DNA from: Chamaecyparis obtusa
Taxonomy: Eukaryota > Streptophyta > Pinopsida > Cupressales > Cupressaceae
Assembly: GCA_027943335.1 (NCBI GenBank)
Contig: BSBK01001534.1
Span: forward strand, 179,001-243,000
DNA: 64,000 nucleotides
Direction of reading: 5' to 3'
The notes below the pieces were generated by a model, which saw nothing but the letters and a program-made list of their open reading frames with translations, was not told the DNA's origin and made no database searches. Of the stretch, positions 1 through 11,483 are shown piece after piece. Position 1 is the first letter of the stretch. Each line of letters starts with the position of its first letter. Made by a program: the position numbers and the translations under genes.

Positions 1-211
1 CTTGCCAAAAACTGATCCGCAGGACTACACCTTTGATCTCTCTGTTGAACTTTTGGATAGGAGCAGTCATCATCTTAAAGCTAGACTCAGTGAAATCCAT
101 CTTCAATCCAAGTCCCTTAGCTCGGCTCATAGCCATATAATTATGAGTCACCCCATAATTGACCATAGCAAGAAGCTTCTTTCCTCTAAAGAACGTTTCC
201 ACATAGCATAG
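1..211 (-). pseudogene. Retropepsin (aspartic protease) domain remnant of the gypsy element
   Basis: The minus strand encodes a stretch around LLAMVNYGVTHNYMA. Gypsy retropepsins have a D-T/S-G-A-T-H-N motif here, where the Asp is catalytic. At 152-160 the triad reads Asn-Tyr-Gly, so the catalytic Asp is replaced and the protease would be inactive. The flanking residues (aliphatic run before, THN after, then MAMSRAKGLGLK) keep the family pattern, which makes the identification firm despite the loss. The domain continues beyond the window start. Confidence 0.75.
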
Positions 212-327
212 CTCATGTCAACTTTCAATGAGTTGGGTCGCACCAAAAGTCGTTGATTCCTACAAAGAGTTGATTAACTACAAAACTCCCATCTTAGACA
301 CTTTCTTCTCCTCGGCACACAATGCAT

Positions 328-1284
328 TCACTCAGGCATGTCCAAGGCATTCCCTTGCAAAATGATCTGGATGTCCACATATGAAACAATTTTGATCTCT
401 CTCAGGCTTCTTCTCCTTTCTAGGATTTGGATCCTTTGCCTTCTTAGGATTGTTTTTCCCATTCTTCTTGGAATTAGTCTTTGGATCACCATCTTTTGAT
501 GCATGATTCTACTGCTCACACCTAGGCTAAAAAGGTCTTCAACAATTTCCTTCATCAGATCTCGTACCTCTGAACCTTTTGGCCACATCTCCTTTGTAAT
601 CAAGTAACCCGTCTGCAATTGTCACTATCCTAGCCAAGGTTTGTACCTTTTTTCACCTCATCTCTTCAGCTGCCCATGGTTGAAGGTTCTTCATAAACAA
701 GTATAGCTTCTCAGAGTCGTTCAACTTCGTGCATTCTAGATCCAACACCTGAAACCCTCGAACATAGTCACGAATCTTCCCCATATGTTTCATCTCGTCA
801 AACCTAGCCTGAATCACCTAGTTGGAATTTCTAGGTCTGAACTGATCTTGAGGAGTAGCCTTCAATTCGACCCATGACTTGATTGACCCCATTGCCTTCC
901 TAGCTCACTCATCGACAAATGAGTTTTCCACAAAATCTTGGTACTTCCACTGAAGCACGCAGCCACCTTCTTGACTTGTGCCTCATCACTCAATTCAGGA
1001 GTATTTGACAAGTACTCTTCCACATCCCAGAAGAATTTATCCAATTCCTTGTCATCCCAATCTCCATCATACGAGTCGATACGCACTGAAGCCTTGGACC
1101 CTTGCATTCCTCCTTGCAGCAATGCATGGTGAAGAGATTGACCCTCCTTTAGAGACTTCATCTCATCCCGCAAAGCATCAAGGGCATCGCAAATCTTCTC
1201 CAACTCTTCTTGAACCACTGTGTAGCCAGCCTCTACACTAATGATCCGATCATCCATATCTGAAATCTCCAATGCAACAAGCAT
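328..1284 (-). pseudogene. Gag of Ty3/gypsy retrotransposon, frame-disrupted
   Basis: Gag packages the element RNA and forms cytoplasmic particles. The N-terminal 140 codons (1284-862) have a coiled segment (VQEELEKICDALDALRDEMK) followed by a typical retrotransposon gag core with FFWDVEEYLSNTPELSDEAQ and VAACFSGSTKILWKTH. A CCHC zinc knuckle with spacing C-x2-C-x4-H-x4-C is readable at 347-388 (CFICGHPDHFAREC), but in a different frame from the N-terminal half, so at least one frameshift separates them. The start is taken at 1284, about 150 bp inside the PBS. Confidence 0.8.
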
Positions 1285-1431
1285 TTTCTCATGATCCTAC
1301 AACTAGTCTCGAGTCTTCAGCTAATCGGTAGTGGCACCACGCCCAGTCCTTACTCCATCAATCATCGTATGTTCCTCAGTCGTATCTTCATGATCCGTCA
1401 TGGAGACAAGTCACCTCACTGAAACCAAAAT

Positions 1432-1446
1432 CCTGCTCTGATACCA
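1432..1446 (-). promoter_or_regulatory. Primer binding site, initiator-tRNA-Met type
   Basis: The minus strand reads TGGTATCAGAGCAGG two bases after the LTR terminus. TGGTATCAGAGC is the usual plant PBS complementary to the 3' end of initiator tRNA-Met. Its position between LTR and gag fixes the orientation of the element. Confidence 0.85.
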
Positions 1447-1448
1447 AG

Positions 1449-2361
1449 TGTCATAGACTTCAAAAGAAAACCCGTGCGACACTAGAAAACGACTTGAGTA
1501 AGGCCAAGGGAAGTTTTCTCAAGCCGATTCCAGACTGTGCCTTAACCGATTTTCCCCCGATTGGATTTGGTAAGTGATGCAATGACTTCAAAAAGATACC
1601 AGACCTCAAATGCAAAATACATGTCGCAACACAACAAGAATAAATGGGCAAGCTAAACTTCCATTGTCATCTGAATTCTGTTTCAAATACAATGCCAAGT
1701 CGCCTTGCGCTGAAAAACACAAGTCACCCAATGAATGTTGGCTAACCCAAGTCTTAGCCGCAATTATTACAATGCAATACAATGTCAAACAAATAACTCA
1801 GGTCGCAGACTCACAACTTGATCATGCATAAATGAGGTAAGGCTCTGCCTTATATTGGCAGTTGCCTCGAACAAAGCATGAGATTTCACCGTTGGATAGC
1901 CCAGACCTAAATTAAACAGCTCACAAAATTTACATGGCCCCGATCTCCAATCACGCAACTGACCATAATGAATCCAATTGTAATCGCCTCGAACTCAGCA
2001 CCAGTGTCGTAGCGTGTACCATGTCGGCGCAACTTGCTGATAAGGTGAATCCGTTGATACGCATCTCAAGTCGGCTCAAGTGAATCCTCCAATGTCGCCA
2101 GTCAGCTCCAAGTTATTTATCCGATGCGCCCAAGGTTCGCTCATTTGCATTCACCGATGCGCCTCAGATAAGTGCTGAAAGGAAATCACTTAATACTTAT
2201 ACAATTTTGATCCGAATCAAGTGATCCCTCCCAGATCACAACCCATGCCAAACTCATTCAAACTGGACTGCTCTGGTCCAATCTGCAAAATACTAAGTGT
2301 CGACAAGCAAACCAGCTCACCACCGAAGTCGCCAAAATGACTTCGATCTATGAGGTCGTCA
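1449..2361 (-). repeat. 5' LTR of the gypsy element
   Basis: The inner edge is set by the PBS: plus-strand TGTCATAGAC begins at 1449, which is the CA end of the LTR when read on the minus strand. The outer edge is placed at 2361 because a related sequence (TCTATGAGG..GTCA) occurs there and the composition changes sharply to AT-rich DNA. Length is about 0.9 kb. The outer edge is an estimate, since no second LTR is available for comparison. Confidence 0.6.
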
Positions 2362-3164
2362 TATATAATATGTGTTGTATAATTAACAATGATATGGATA
2401 TAAGTTATATAGTGTAATAGAAATATTTATATGGAGATAATTCTATTGAGAGAAAACAAAATCATATTTTAAAATAAATCAATTTATTTATTGAATAATT
2501 AATATTTATATTATATTTTGTAATCTAATTTTTTATAGAAATATTATAATAATAAAAATTCAAAATATTTTTTAATAGTATAATAATATCTACCAAACTT
2601 GGAATCAAACCTTCATATCAAGCATCTAATAAATTAAAAAACATAATATTTAAAACCATCACATTTAATTAATAAACTATTAACTAAAACTATTAAAATG
2701 TGATTGAATAGATGTTCTTATATTTTTTATGTTAGAGACCATAACTATTAATCTAAGAAGTTGATTGAGCTTTCTTATTTAAATTGAAAGTTTTGAAGAG
2801 GTCATGTCACTATAATTAACTTATTCTTCTTTAGAACTAGTTTTTACCTTTTTAGGGGCCGAAATCATCTTTACAAAAGCTTAATAATTATATTTTTATT
2901 CTTTATAACCCTGAAATTACATTTACTTTTAATATCTTAAAATTAGGATGCAATATTGACACATCTTTGTCAACACTTTTGTTGAGTTCATTATGTGAAG
3001 TAAGATAACTCTAACTAGAGAGATAATACTAGGGAGGAAGATGATATCATATGCTTAAGCAACACAATGTGCTTTGTCTTTGTTTGAATCATGATTGGCT
3101 TTGAATTTGGATGTAGTATTAGGAGCTTTAGCAGCTTGGATGCTACTTGAAAATTAAAAATTGG
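2362..3164. other. AT-rich non-coding DNA between two gypsy remnants
   Basis: This stretch is strongly AT-rich with many short A/T runs. The last 100-160 bases, read on the minus strand, continue the reading frame of the adjacent gag with stops and carry no recognisable zinc knuckle, so they are probably eroded gag/pol sequence. Nothing else is supported. Confidence 0.4.
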
Positions 3165-4382
3165 CTACTTTGGTTTGATATTGGATGCTTCTACAACTCC
3201 ATCATTTACCATGTTTCTATTTTTATTCCATAATTTAGATTTGTCATTGTTGTCATAATTTGGATTGTTGGAGAACTTGGTTTCTTTGTAGAGATTGATC
3301 TCCCACTTTCTCACCAAAACGTCTTCAATTTTGATAGCACTATCCACCATTTTGTCAAAGCTAGACGAACATTGAAATTGGAGATAAAAATTCATTTCTG
3401 GGATCAAATTGTTGATGAAGATATCCATTTTTTGATTCTCTAGAATTTTTCTAGGATATCTTGCAAATATTTTTCTCCACCTTTGAAGGAAAGTGATGAA
3501 GGATTCTCTAACTTTATATTTTGTGTTGCGGAGATCTAGTATTGTGATAGCATGTTGTATGTTGTAAGAGTATTGTTGGATGAATTGGTTGATTAATTCT
3601 TCAAAAGATTTGATACCTGGGGGAAGCTTGGAGAACCATTCAATGGTCTTCCCTCCCAAACTCCTAGGAAATAGCCTCATAAGATAGGTTTGATCATGCA
3701 TGAATTTCATTCTAAGAATGAAAAATTCTCTTACATGGTCTTGAGGATTCATATTTCCAATATATTTATCATGCTTGGGTATGTCAACATTTGGAGGAAA
3801 TGGTGTCATGTGCAAGTATTTGTCGAAAGAGAAAGGACATATGGTCTCAAGTGAGTACTTCTTTTATGGTCTATCATTTTATTTCTTGAGGTCTTTGATT
3901 TCCATTTGTAAACCATGGAGTTGTTTGGAGAGAATCAATATAGGAGTTTCTACTTCTCACATTTTCCATTGCTCAATGTCAAAGTTCTTAGGAAGCTTAA
4001 CTCCCATAGAAGCTAAGTGCATTAAGTATTTCTCCTTATCAGCATCAATTATTTTCTCTATCATCCTTTGAAATATCTTATCTTGTTGACATTTTCTTAA
4101 TTGTTCCTTAGTTATCTCTTCATCACTATCAGAATTGTCATGTTTGCTTTGGTCATTGTGATGACTTTGACTATCATGGTCATGATGTCCTCTCTAATCA
4201 TTCTCTTGACATGACATGTCAGGAGTAGTTTAATTCTTCTGGTTGGTCTAGTTAGGTGATTCTTGGTCAAATAGAGGGTTGATTCTAGATGTCTCTCCTT
4301 AGTCAAAGGTGATCAATGGGAAATGACATTTATTATTGGAGTCTTCTTTGAAATGGTACTAGATGGACCTTGTGTTAACCAT
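3165..4382 (-). pseudogene. Gag of a second Ty3/gypsy element, with in-frame stops
   Basis: One frame (start ATG at 4382) can be followed for about 400 codons. It begins with a Ser/Asn-rich segment, then a His/Asp-rich segment near 4190-4110 (RGHHDHDSQSHHNDQSKHD), a charged helix (KCQQDKIFQRMIEKIIDAD), and from 3815 a classic retrotransposon gag core (HVREFFILRMKF, LFPRSLGGKTIEWFSKLPPG, FIQQYSYNI). I count about eight internal stops in this frame (three TAG, four TAA, one TGA; for example TGA at 3957-3959 and TAA at 3879-3881 and 3864-3866) but no shift of frame between 4382 and 3165. The mixed stop spectrum differs from the TAG-dominated frames elsewhere in the window. No LTR was found for it. 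Confidence 0.75.
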
Positions 4383-5159
4383 GAAAATAGGATGATCGAG
4401 CTATAATCACCAAGTTCAATTTGAGAGGTTTTGATTATTGATAGATTATGCAATGTTTGTCCAATGCTGATTCTTGATTCAAGAGGTCTAAGGTGAGGGT
4501 TTGATAATCCTTGATGACGACCTTTGAAACCATATATTTGGATTGATAAGAAAAAACAAGAGCATGACTAACAATTGATTAGAAAAAGAACCAATTGACC
4601 AAGTATGATGAGAGTAGGTTGATAACATCTATTTTTACAAAATGTGATGATCTAACCTAAAAGAGGACCAAAAAGGGTATCCAAAACTATGATTGAAGTT
4701 GACCAAAATTGTACGAAAGTGATAACTATCATGGATGTGATACTTCTCATACGACATTTGCATAACCTCGTACAACTCAAGATAGGACACCATACGATGA
4801 AAGTACATGATATGATTCACTACGATACTCTAGATATGAGTGTAGAACTAGATAAAACTAAAGACAAGGTTTCATAGGAGATTTCTATCTTTGTACGATG
4901 AAAGATAGCACCCTATACGTAATTTTTAAAGGACACAACTATCCTCCTGAAAGAATGCACCATCATACAAAATTTGGACATTATGACATACATAAAAGGC
5001 ATAAATGACACCATGGGATCCCCAACAAGAAAGGATAGAGGTTCTTACTTTCGACTGATGATATGATGTGTAGTAAAGCATGTGAAACGTGACTTAGATC
5101 AGAAAAAATTAAACCATTTAGTTCAATGCACTAAAAAATCTAACTACATAAGGAGACAG
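4383..5159. other. Unassigned DNA between gypsy remnant and MULE
   Basis: No coding signal is convincing. Part of the stretch (about 4690-4930) is unusually rich in TACGA and CGTA words compared with the CpG-poor surroundings. The element end of the MULE must lie near the right side of this interval but no terminal inverted repeat could be fixed. Confidence 0.3.
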
Positions 5160-5161
5160 TA

Positions 5162-5428
5162 ACCATGTGAAGGGGACTGTAAAGAAAGGACATGAAACAG
5201 GCAATTAGGTGTGGCGTAAAATATTAGGGGTTACTGTATCTAGTAGCCGTGATAGGACAACATTAGCGAGAGTTACATTTACAGCTATGTCGAGACAATA
5301 AGCATGCGAAGGAGACTATGAAGAAAGGACATGAAATAGACAGTTAGGTGTGGCATAAAATGTTAGGGGTTACTGCGTCTGCTAGTGGTGACAGTACAAT
5401 GTTAGCGACAGTTACATTTACAATTATG
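5162..5428 (+). repeat. Two tandem copies of a 139-bp subterminal repeat
   Basis: The copy at about 5162-5290 and the copy at about 5300-5428 match throughout (GAAGGGGACTGTAAAGAAAG against GAAGGAGACTATGAAGAAAG; AGGGGTTACTG and AGTTACATTTACA in both). The spacing is about 139 bp. They sit at the outer edge of the MULE arm. Confidence 0.75.
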
Positions 5429-5674
5429 CGAACATGTTGAAAACACAGAACACTTGGCACAGTGCACCTACACCCTTACAAATAGGGCATCATAAATTTA
5501 ATTGTGCAACCTCTATCAATCGATACGGGCAAGCAGGACCAAACAAATAATAGTTACATATTCTGTAGAGATGATGGAAAACACTGGTGCATTCGCAAAT
5601 CAGACGACCGAAGTAGAGACATTGATTTTTCTTGGATGCAATTGGATGTTACATTGGTTACTAACCAAGCCTAT

Positions 5675-6470
5675 CTGACATTAACCACCCAAATAACCTT
5701 CATCGGGTGGCTTAACAAATGCTATGTGGTCCCACCTACAACCATGGACAGGTGGCAATTAGGTGCGATCTCATTAAGATAAAAGGCGTGCACCTTGACT
5801 ATTAAGGGATAGCACTAATTGTGAGATCAAAAATGATCTAACGGTTAAGATATAAATAAATAATTATCCTATGAAGTACTGACTAAAGATCTTTCATCCA
5901 TCGCGAGATCACGTTGTTTGACGCATGTCTGGATTCCTTTGAGCTGAAACTCCAATCGACGACATACAAAATTGATAATTTTTACGACATCGCATTTGCG
6001 CACTTATGATACTACAAATTGAAAATGCATAACATTTTCCCTATTCACACTTGTGCACTTACATATTGGGCCTGTCTGACATTAACCACCTAAATGACCT
6101 TAACCAAGTGGCTTAACAGATGCTATGTTGTCCCACTGACAACCGTGGATAGGTGGCATTCAGGCATTATCCCGTGAGGTACTGACTAAAGATCTTTCAA
6201 CCTTTGTGGGATCACTCTTGTTTGATGCATGTTCAGATTCCTTTGAATCAAAACTCCGACCAACAAGATAGAAAACAAAATTGTTTTTGACATCGTGCTT
6301 GTGCACTTACGATACTGAATGTCAAAAACACAACATTTTCCCCAATCGCAGCTGGGCACTTAACATTTCCTCCATCCTATAAGTGGGACCCACTTCATAG
6401 AAAATACTTGATGTTTTTTACTGTGGACTTGCACACTTACAAAGGAAAACACATGATAGTTCCGCATAAA
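5675..6470 (+). repeat. Tandem 300-400-bp repeats inside the MULE arm
   Basis: The block starting TCTGACATTAACCACC at about 5675 recurs at about 6072 (TGGCTTAACA, ATGCTATGT and AGGTGGCA in both). The block GTACTGACTAAAGATCTTTC at 5875 recurs at 6179. The same sequences occur in reverse at 63560-63860. The words TGTGCACTTAC or close variants recur at roughly 6049, 6299, 6428, 7228 and 7533. Confidence 0.75.
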
Positions 6471-6949
6471 ATGAAAAGGCAAATTGCAGTGGGAAAAGGA
6501 TGGTGGAATTAATGACGATCAACTGGCCTTGTCCCGTATCTTGTTTTTCCTTTAATTCAAGTCATGTCGAAGTTTATTAAAATTGGTTTACTTCATTGTG
6601 AAGTAAGTAAGACAACTATTACTAGGATTAATAGTTTGTTTGTCCGTTTGAAAGCACTCTCTGTTTGCTATGAAGAGTGGGAAATAGAAAACTTTGAGAT
6701 TTTTTGGGAAGAGTTGGATGGTAACCACAGAACGATTTGAGGTTTTGAGTCCAGAATAAAAGAGAAGCCCATAACAGGTGTGTTGTATATATAAATTTTT
6801 AAAAATAGCATTTATATTTATTTGTATTTGTGTGGATTTTTTGTGTTACAGTAGGTCCTTACAGTAGTTTGTCTCAATAGTTTTAAAAATATGATTTGTT
6901 TTGGGTTTTGTACATTAGCATGTATTCATGTGACATGACTATAGAATTA

Positions 6950-8760
6950 TTGTTTTAACAGTTAATGGATTTGGGTTTTGATTGGGTTGGGTTGTATATT
7001 CACGAGGATCACCAAAAATTGTAGTTATAGGCATTGGGTGTCCATGAAAAAAAAACTAGTCTAGCCTTGAATGTGTAGGGTATGGCTTCTTCTTCAATGA
7101 GCATGCAAAAATACACAACAAAATGGCAAAATGTTTGAAAATACACAGTAGCTTCCATATATAGTCAGGCATAGAAAAAACAAAATCAATTGGAATGGAA
7201 AAAATAGAGAATAGCACGTAGCCCTGTGCACTTACCCTTTCATCCACATTATAGTTAATCACGGTTGCACGATTTAAAACCAATGTTTGTACAACAACAT
7301 AGATAAGTAGAAAAAATTTATCGTATCAGCAGAACATTGCCCATCGCAAGGGGTTGCAAGTAATGAAGCGATCACCCAAGTTTTCATCAATTTTATAGAC
7401 AGTATTGGCTTTTCCATTCGCAAAAGAAGAACACTATTAGCTCTGGCTATTGTGGTAATAACGCCCAATGAAATCATTGTAATTTGTCTCACCAAAGAAA
7501 AAGTGATTCGAATAGCTAAAATAGAGAATAGGTTGCACCTGTGCACTTACCCTTTCATCTATCTTGACAAATCTGGCAGAAATATTACCACCAATTAAAC
7601 CTTAAACTTCACAAACATATATTTAATTGCGAATGCGTGATTGAAAAGCAACGTTTGATGTTGACAAATATTACCAATCATTAAACCTGAAATCTTCAGC
7701 AACATAGGTAAGTGGGACTCATAGTAGAGAAAATAGGGTGTAATTTGTGTTCGTAATTTGTCGCAGTGAAGAGGCTAGTTATGTCAATTGCATAATGTTA
7801 GGATGTATGTTTTCCATCCACTTGACAAATGCAAAAAACCCAGAACACTTTATTCAGCGGCGTAGCAAAAGGAAGGTACACTGATAGAAGCTATCATTTA
7901 TCGGTATAAAATTGGCCATCATCAAGGGTCAAAAATCTTATAGTTAAGAGCTGAGTTATGCTGATAGTGAAAACAAAAGAGTTCACATTGATAGAATCTA
8001 TCAGCATAGCATTTCGTATCGGGTTTGGGGCCAAATTCTTACTCTGATGCCCTAAGTTATGCCAATGGTGAAAACACACAATAGCTTACGCAGAGGCATA
8101 GGAAAAAATAAAGTTATGCCGATAGAAGTTACGATTGTAACATTTCCCATGGGGATGGGCCCAAAATGCCAAATGTTATAGTGATGACCCAAGTTATGTC
8201 GATAGAGAAAGTACACAATGCTTAAGGCACCAGTATAGTATGACTAATGTTATCCCGATAGAAGTGATGTGTGTAACATTGCCCATCAGTATTGGCCACA
8301 AAGCTTACATCAAGGATGTGAGGTATGCGGATGGTGAAAACACTCAACAGTTTCTATGAAAAATTTGCTTTTGATCTTCAAGGAGATGATTTCTAGTTAA
8401 ACTTCTTCTAAACAAGGTATTTGCGACGTACAATATAGAAAATAGTTGATGTTTTCCAATGTGTATTTGTACACTTAAAAATTTGTGCATCTTAAGTTGA
8501 ATCGCGCAAGCAACGGCTAATGTCCATACAAAATGCACCAAAGACAAACAAAAAAAGATGAAAAACTATTTTTGATCGAATTTGCGAAAACACTGGGTTG
8601 GTGCAAATTTTGTGAAAATGTGTTATGTTTTCATTTTTTAAAATATTGTCAACGTTGCATTTTGTAAGGAGCTTAGACGCGTCTGTTATGTTTTTTGACA
8701 ACCCCTTAATGTTTTCAATGAACCACATAATTCATTTTTTGATAGTTTTTATTAGCAGTT
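6950..8760 (+). repeat. Inner part of MULE left arm, multicopy
   Basis: The segment 6950-7560 is recognisable in reverse orientation at 55240-55930, and its first half (about 6830-7283) again at 62570-63010 (GATGAAAGGGTAAGTGCA in the reverse reading). From 7560 to 8760 I see AT-rich, A-run-rich DNA with short related words (GTTATGCCGATAG-type repeats at about 7900-8330) and no supported gene. The transposase coding region follows. Confidence 0.6.
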
Positions 8761-8761
8761 T

Positions 8762-9052
8762 GTGGTGATGGGGAGAAAATGCAAGTGGCACCTGCTTGCA
8801 CAACTTGAAGTGCAAGATGGAGGTAGTGGTGTGCATCCTTTCTCATCTAATGAAATTGATTGGAGTCCAATTGGTGTGGAAGATGATGAGGTGATGGACT
8901 TGTGTGTGTCAATTCCAGTGAACAGAATTGAGGCTTTTGTCACAGGGGAGTCAAAGAGGGAAGGCATGGAATGTGCATTTGTTCGTGTGAAGCATATAGA
9001 GCATAGGCATGAAGAGTACAGAGAAAACACAACCGAGATATATTTTATGTGA
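8762..9052 (+). pseudogene. Possible N-terminal exon of the MULE transposase gene
   Basis: An open stretch of 96 codons starts with ATG at 8762. It is acidic and contains SNEIDWSPIGVEDDE, VNRIEAFVTGESKREG and VRVKHIEHRHEEYRE. It precedes the transposase proper by about 50 bp of non-coding sequence and reads like the N-terminal region often found before the DNA-binding part of MULE proteins, but I do not recognise a named domain. It may be spliced to the exon that starts near 9100 or be an independent ORF. Confidence 0.4.
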
Positions 9053-9099
9053 TTTGAAACAATCATATTATAATTGTGATCACAAAGTGTCTTAATTCA

Positions 9100-11483
9100 T
9101 TTATGGTTTACAACGGGACTTTCTTTATGTGTAGTTATTGGTGTTCATTTGGGCCAGATGATAAGAGGAACAATGCACCGGTAGAGAAACATGTCTGTCA
9201 CTTTATAAATAAAAGGGGTTGTTAGTGCCAATTCAATGTAGAGGTTATGTTTGGTAGACCAGACGTGGCTATTTTGAGTTTCACTAAAATGTTTTATGTA
9301 GATGCAGACGGTATAGATTGTCATGGTGTAAATGATTCGAGCAACGAGCCATGTTCTGAGTTTGCGCCTCACCTTTCTGCGGAATGCAAGGCTTACATAG
9401 AGGACCTATTGGCAATGGATGTTAGTGTGGATGCTATCATGGACAGACATCTGACCAATCCATATTTTTTGGGTATGTTGTAAAGGAGAGATACCTTCCT
9501 GATGCGGAAAGATGTAATGAATGCATGGAGAAGAGTGAAGTCTAGTCGAGCCCAAAGACATGTTCATGACCCCACTAGTATCCTTAAATGGAAACAATTG
9601 GATCAAAATAATTTCTTCTATTGGCAGCAGCCACAGAATGACAGGACACCTTTCATTATGGGTATCCAAACCCCATGGATGCTTGATATGATGGGTTGAC
9701 ACTCACACAAATCTGTAATCTCCATGGATTCGACATTTTCCACCAACAAATATGGGGTGAGACATCTACAATCATGCTTGCAGTGAGTAGTGAAAATTCA
9801 TTCATATTTGTTATATGTCATTAATATATTGCAGTCATTGTCATTGTCTTTACCACATGCAGTATCGGCTTTACTCACTGGTTATATTTGACAAGCAAAA
9901 ATCTGGGGTTCCTATCGCATGGGTTGTGTCCTCCCGTAACATGATCTAGGACATCGAAGGGTGGCTATCTATGATATGTAGATAAGGAAAGGAGGCTAGA
10001 AATGGGTGGATGGTGAATGCTTTCTTGACTGATGATGCCAATGCCAAGATACAAGCCATTCAGTAAGTTCATCCATCTCTTAGTTTGACTACCCATTTCA
10101 ACTGGCATTTCAACTCCATATGGAATTATGTTTACCTATTTTTTTATCACCGACCCCAATCATGCTCCTATTCATGTGCACCAGGGCATCTTTTCAATGT
10201 CCTATCATTCTATGCACTTGGCATGTGCATCAGGCATGGCCGAATAATGTGCAGAAGTATGCATCGAAAGATCAAGTGAAGGCAATGTTTCAATGCCTTG
10301 GCACAATAATGAATACAATGGGTGAGAGTGAGGAAATCACTTGTAGGTTATTATATGAGTTTTTTGTTGAGTTTTCTGATCAGCCAAAATTTCTAAACTA
10401 TTTGTATAGGACATGGTGTCAAGGGGACGGTCGTATAGATAAGAGATCTTTGTCTTTTTGTGCAACCATTTTTTAGTTTACAATACTTATTTTGTTAATT
10501 AAAGTGCATTTCCTCTAAAGCTAGTCACATGTTGTACACACAAAAATGTGGGCAAAAAGCTCCAGAGTCTTCCCACATGCAAATCATGACACAAATGTTG
10601 CCATAGAATTGTACCATTTCACATTGAAGATGTGGTACATTTGCGACCATCAAAAGAAATGTACACATCGCATGGATCATCTATACTTCACCCTCATTTA
10701 CAAGATGGAACCATTCTATAGGCAAAAGGAGAAGTTACAAGATGCTAGTTTCATCAAGAACTACAGGGTGCAAAGTTTGGAGAAAAGTATAGCAAAGGCA
10801 AAGGCAACTCCTGATGATGATTTCTTTCTCGATGAAAGTAGACCAGAATTCTACTTTGTGAGAAGCCAAATGTCATGTACTTTTTATTTGGTTAGACCTT
10901 GTGGTGATCACTGTTATGTGTGTGATTGTCCTTGGGCCCTACAGGGAAATACATGCAAGCATGCATTGAAGGTTTTAGCCATGACTGCAGGAGGTGTTAG
11001 TGGTAAGTGAATGTTTTGCGGCCATTTACTCTTTATTCGAATGATGTAATTTTGGTATGGATTTGTGCATTGATCGGTTGCCTGTAAAATGAATTTTTGA
11101 ATGTAGGTGATATCCACACAAAGAATGATTTTGTCACATTAGAGATGGACAGTTATCCACCTTATATGGGCATTGAGAACAAATGCCAGGGTGCATGTAT
11201 GTCAGAGTGCCCCAAAAGGGTAGCTGATTTTCAATCGCCTCTCTAGACAATGGATCAGTGGAATGAATCGATTGGGTTGTTGAAGTCAGTGATGAAAATA
11301 AGGCCACAAACACATGAACAAGAGAAAGCATTCTCAAAATTTGTTAGCCATTTTCTCATCGATTTAGACCAATCTGGGGTCATGCCATTTAGCCTGACTC
11401 CCAACACAGATCCATCTACAATGAGCACAATTCGGATGCATCCATGGTTTAGTGCTAGTAGGGTTCCCATCCCTCAAAGGTGA
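9100..11483 (+). pseudogene. MULE transposase (DDE plus SWIM zinc finger), intron-containing and broken
   Basis: The product would cut and join the MULE ends. The N-terminal part reads SFGPDDKRNNAPV, RPDVAILSFTKMFYVDADG and LLAMDVSVDAIMDRH, the usual pre-catalytic region. The catalytic triad is visible: first Asp at 9727-9729 (SMDSTF), second Asp at 10031-10036 (FLTDDANAKIQAIQ), Glu at 10606-10608 (ANHDTNVAIELYH style). CPIILCTWHVHQAWP lies between. A SWIM finger C-x-C-x8-C-x-H is at 10921-10962. Introns that restore the protein can be placed at 9757-9862 and 10063-10184 (GT..AG, GTAAGT donor), about 10440-10522, and 11003-11106. In-frame stops (TAA 9481, TAG 9947, TAA 9983, TAG 11244) make it a pseudogene. 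Confidence 0.85.

Larger units (their letters stand above)
1..2361 (-). mobile_element. Ty3/gypsy-type LTR retrotransposon, 5' half
   Basis: Read on the minus strand the order is 5' LTR (2361-1449), tRNA-Met-type primer binding site (1446-1432), gag (1284-328) and protease (211-1), the standard order for a Ty3/gypsy element. The rest of pol and the 3' LTR lie before the window start, so no target-site duplication can be tested. The composition is less AT-rich than the DNA beyond 2361, which supports the LTR edge there. Gag and protease are both damaged, so this copy is not autonomous. Confidence 0.85.

Noticed and set aside
938..1241. Plus-strand open frames in the first 1.3 kb
   Set aside because: They are antisense shadows of the minus-strand gag.
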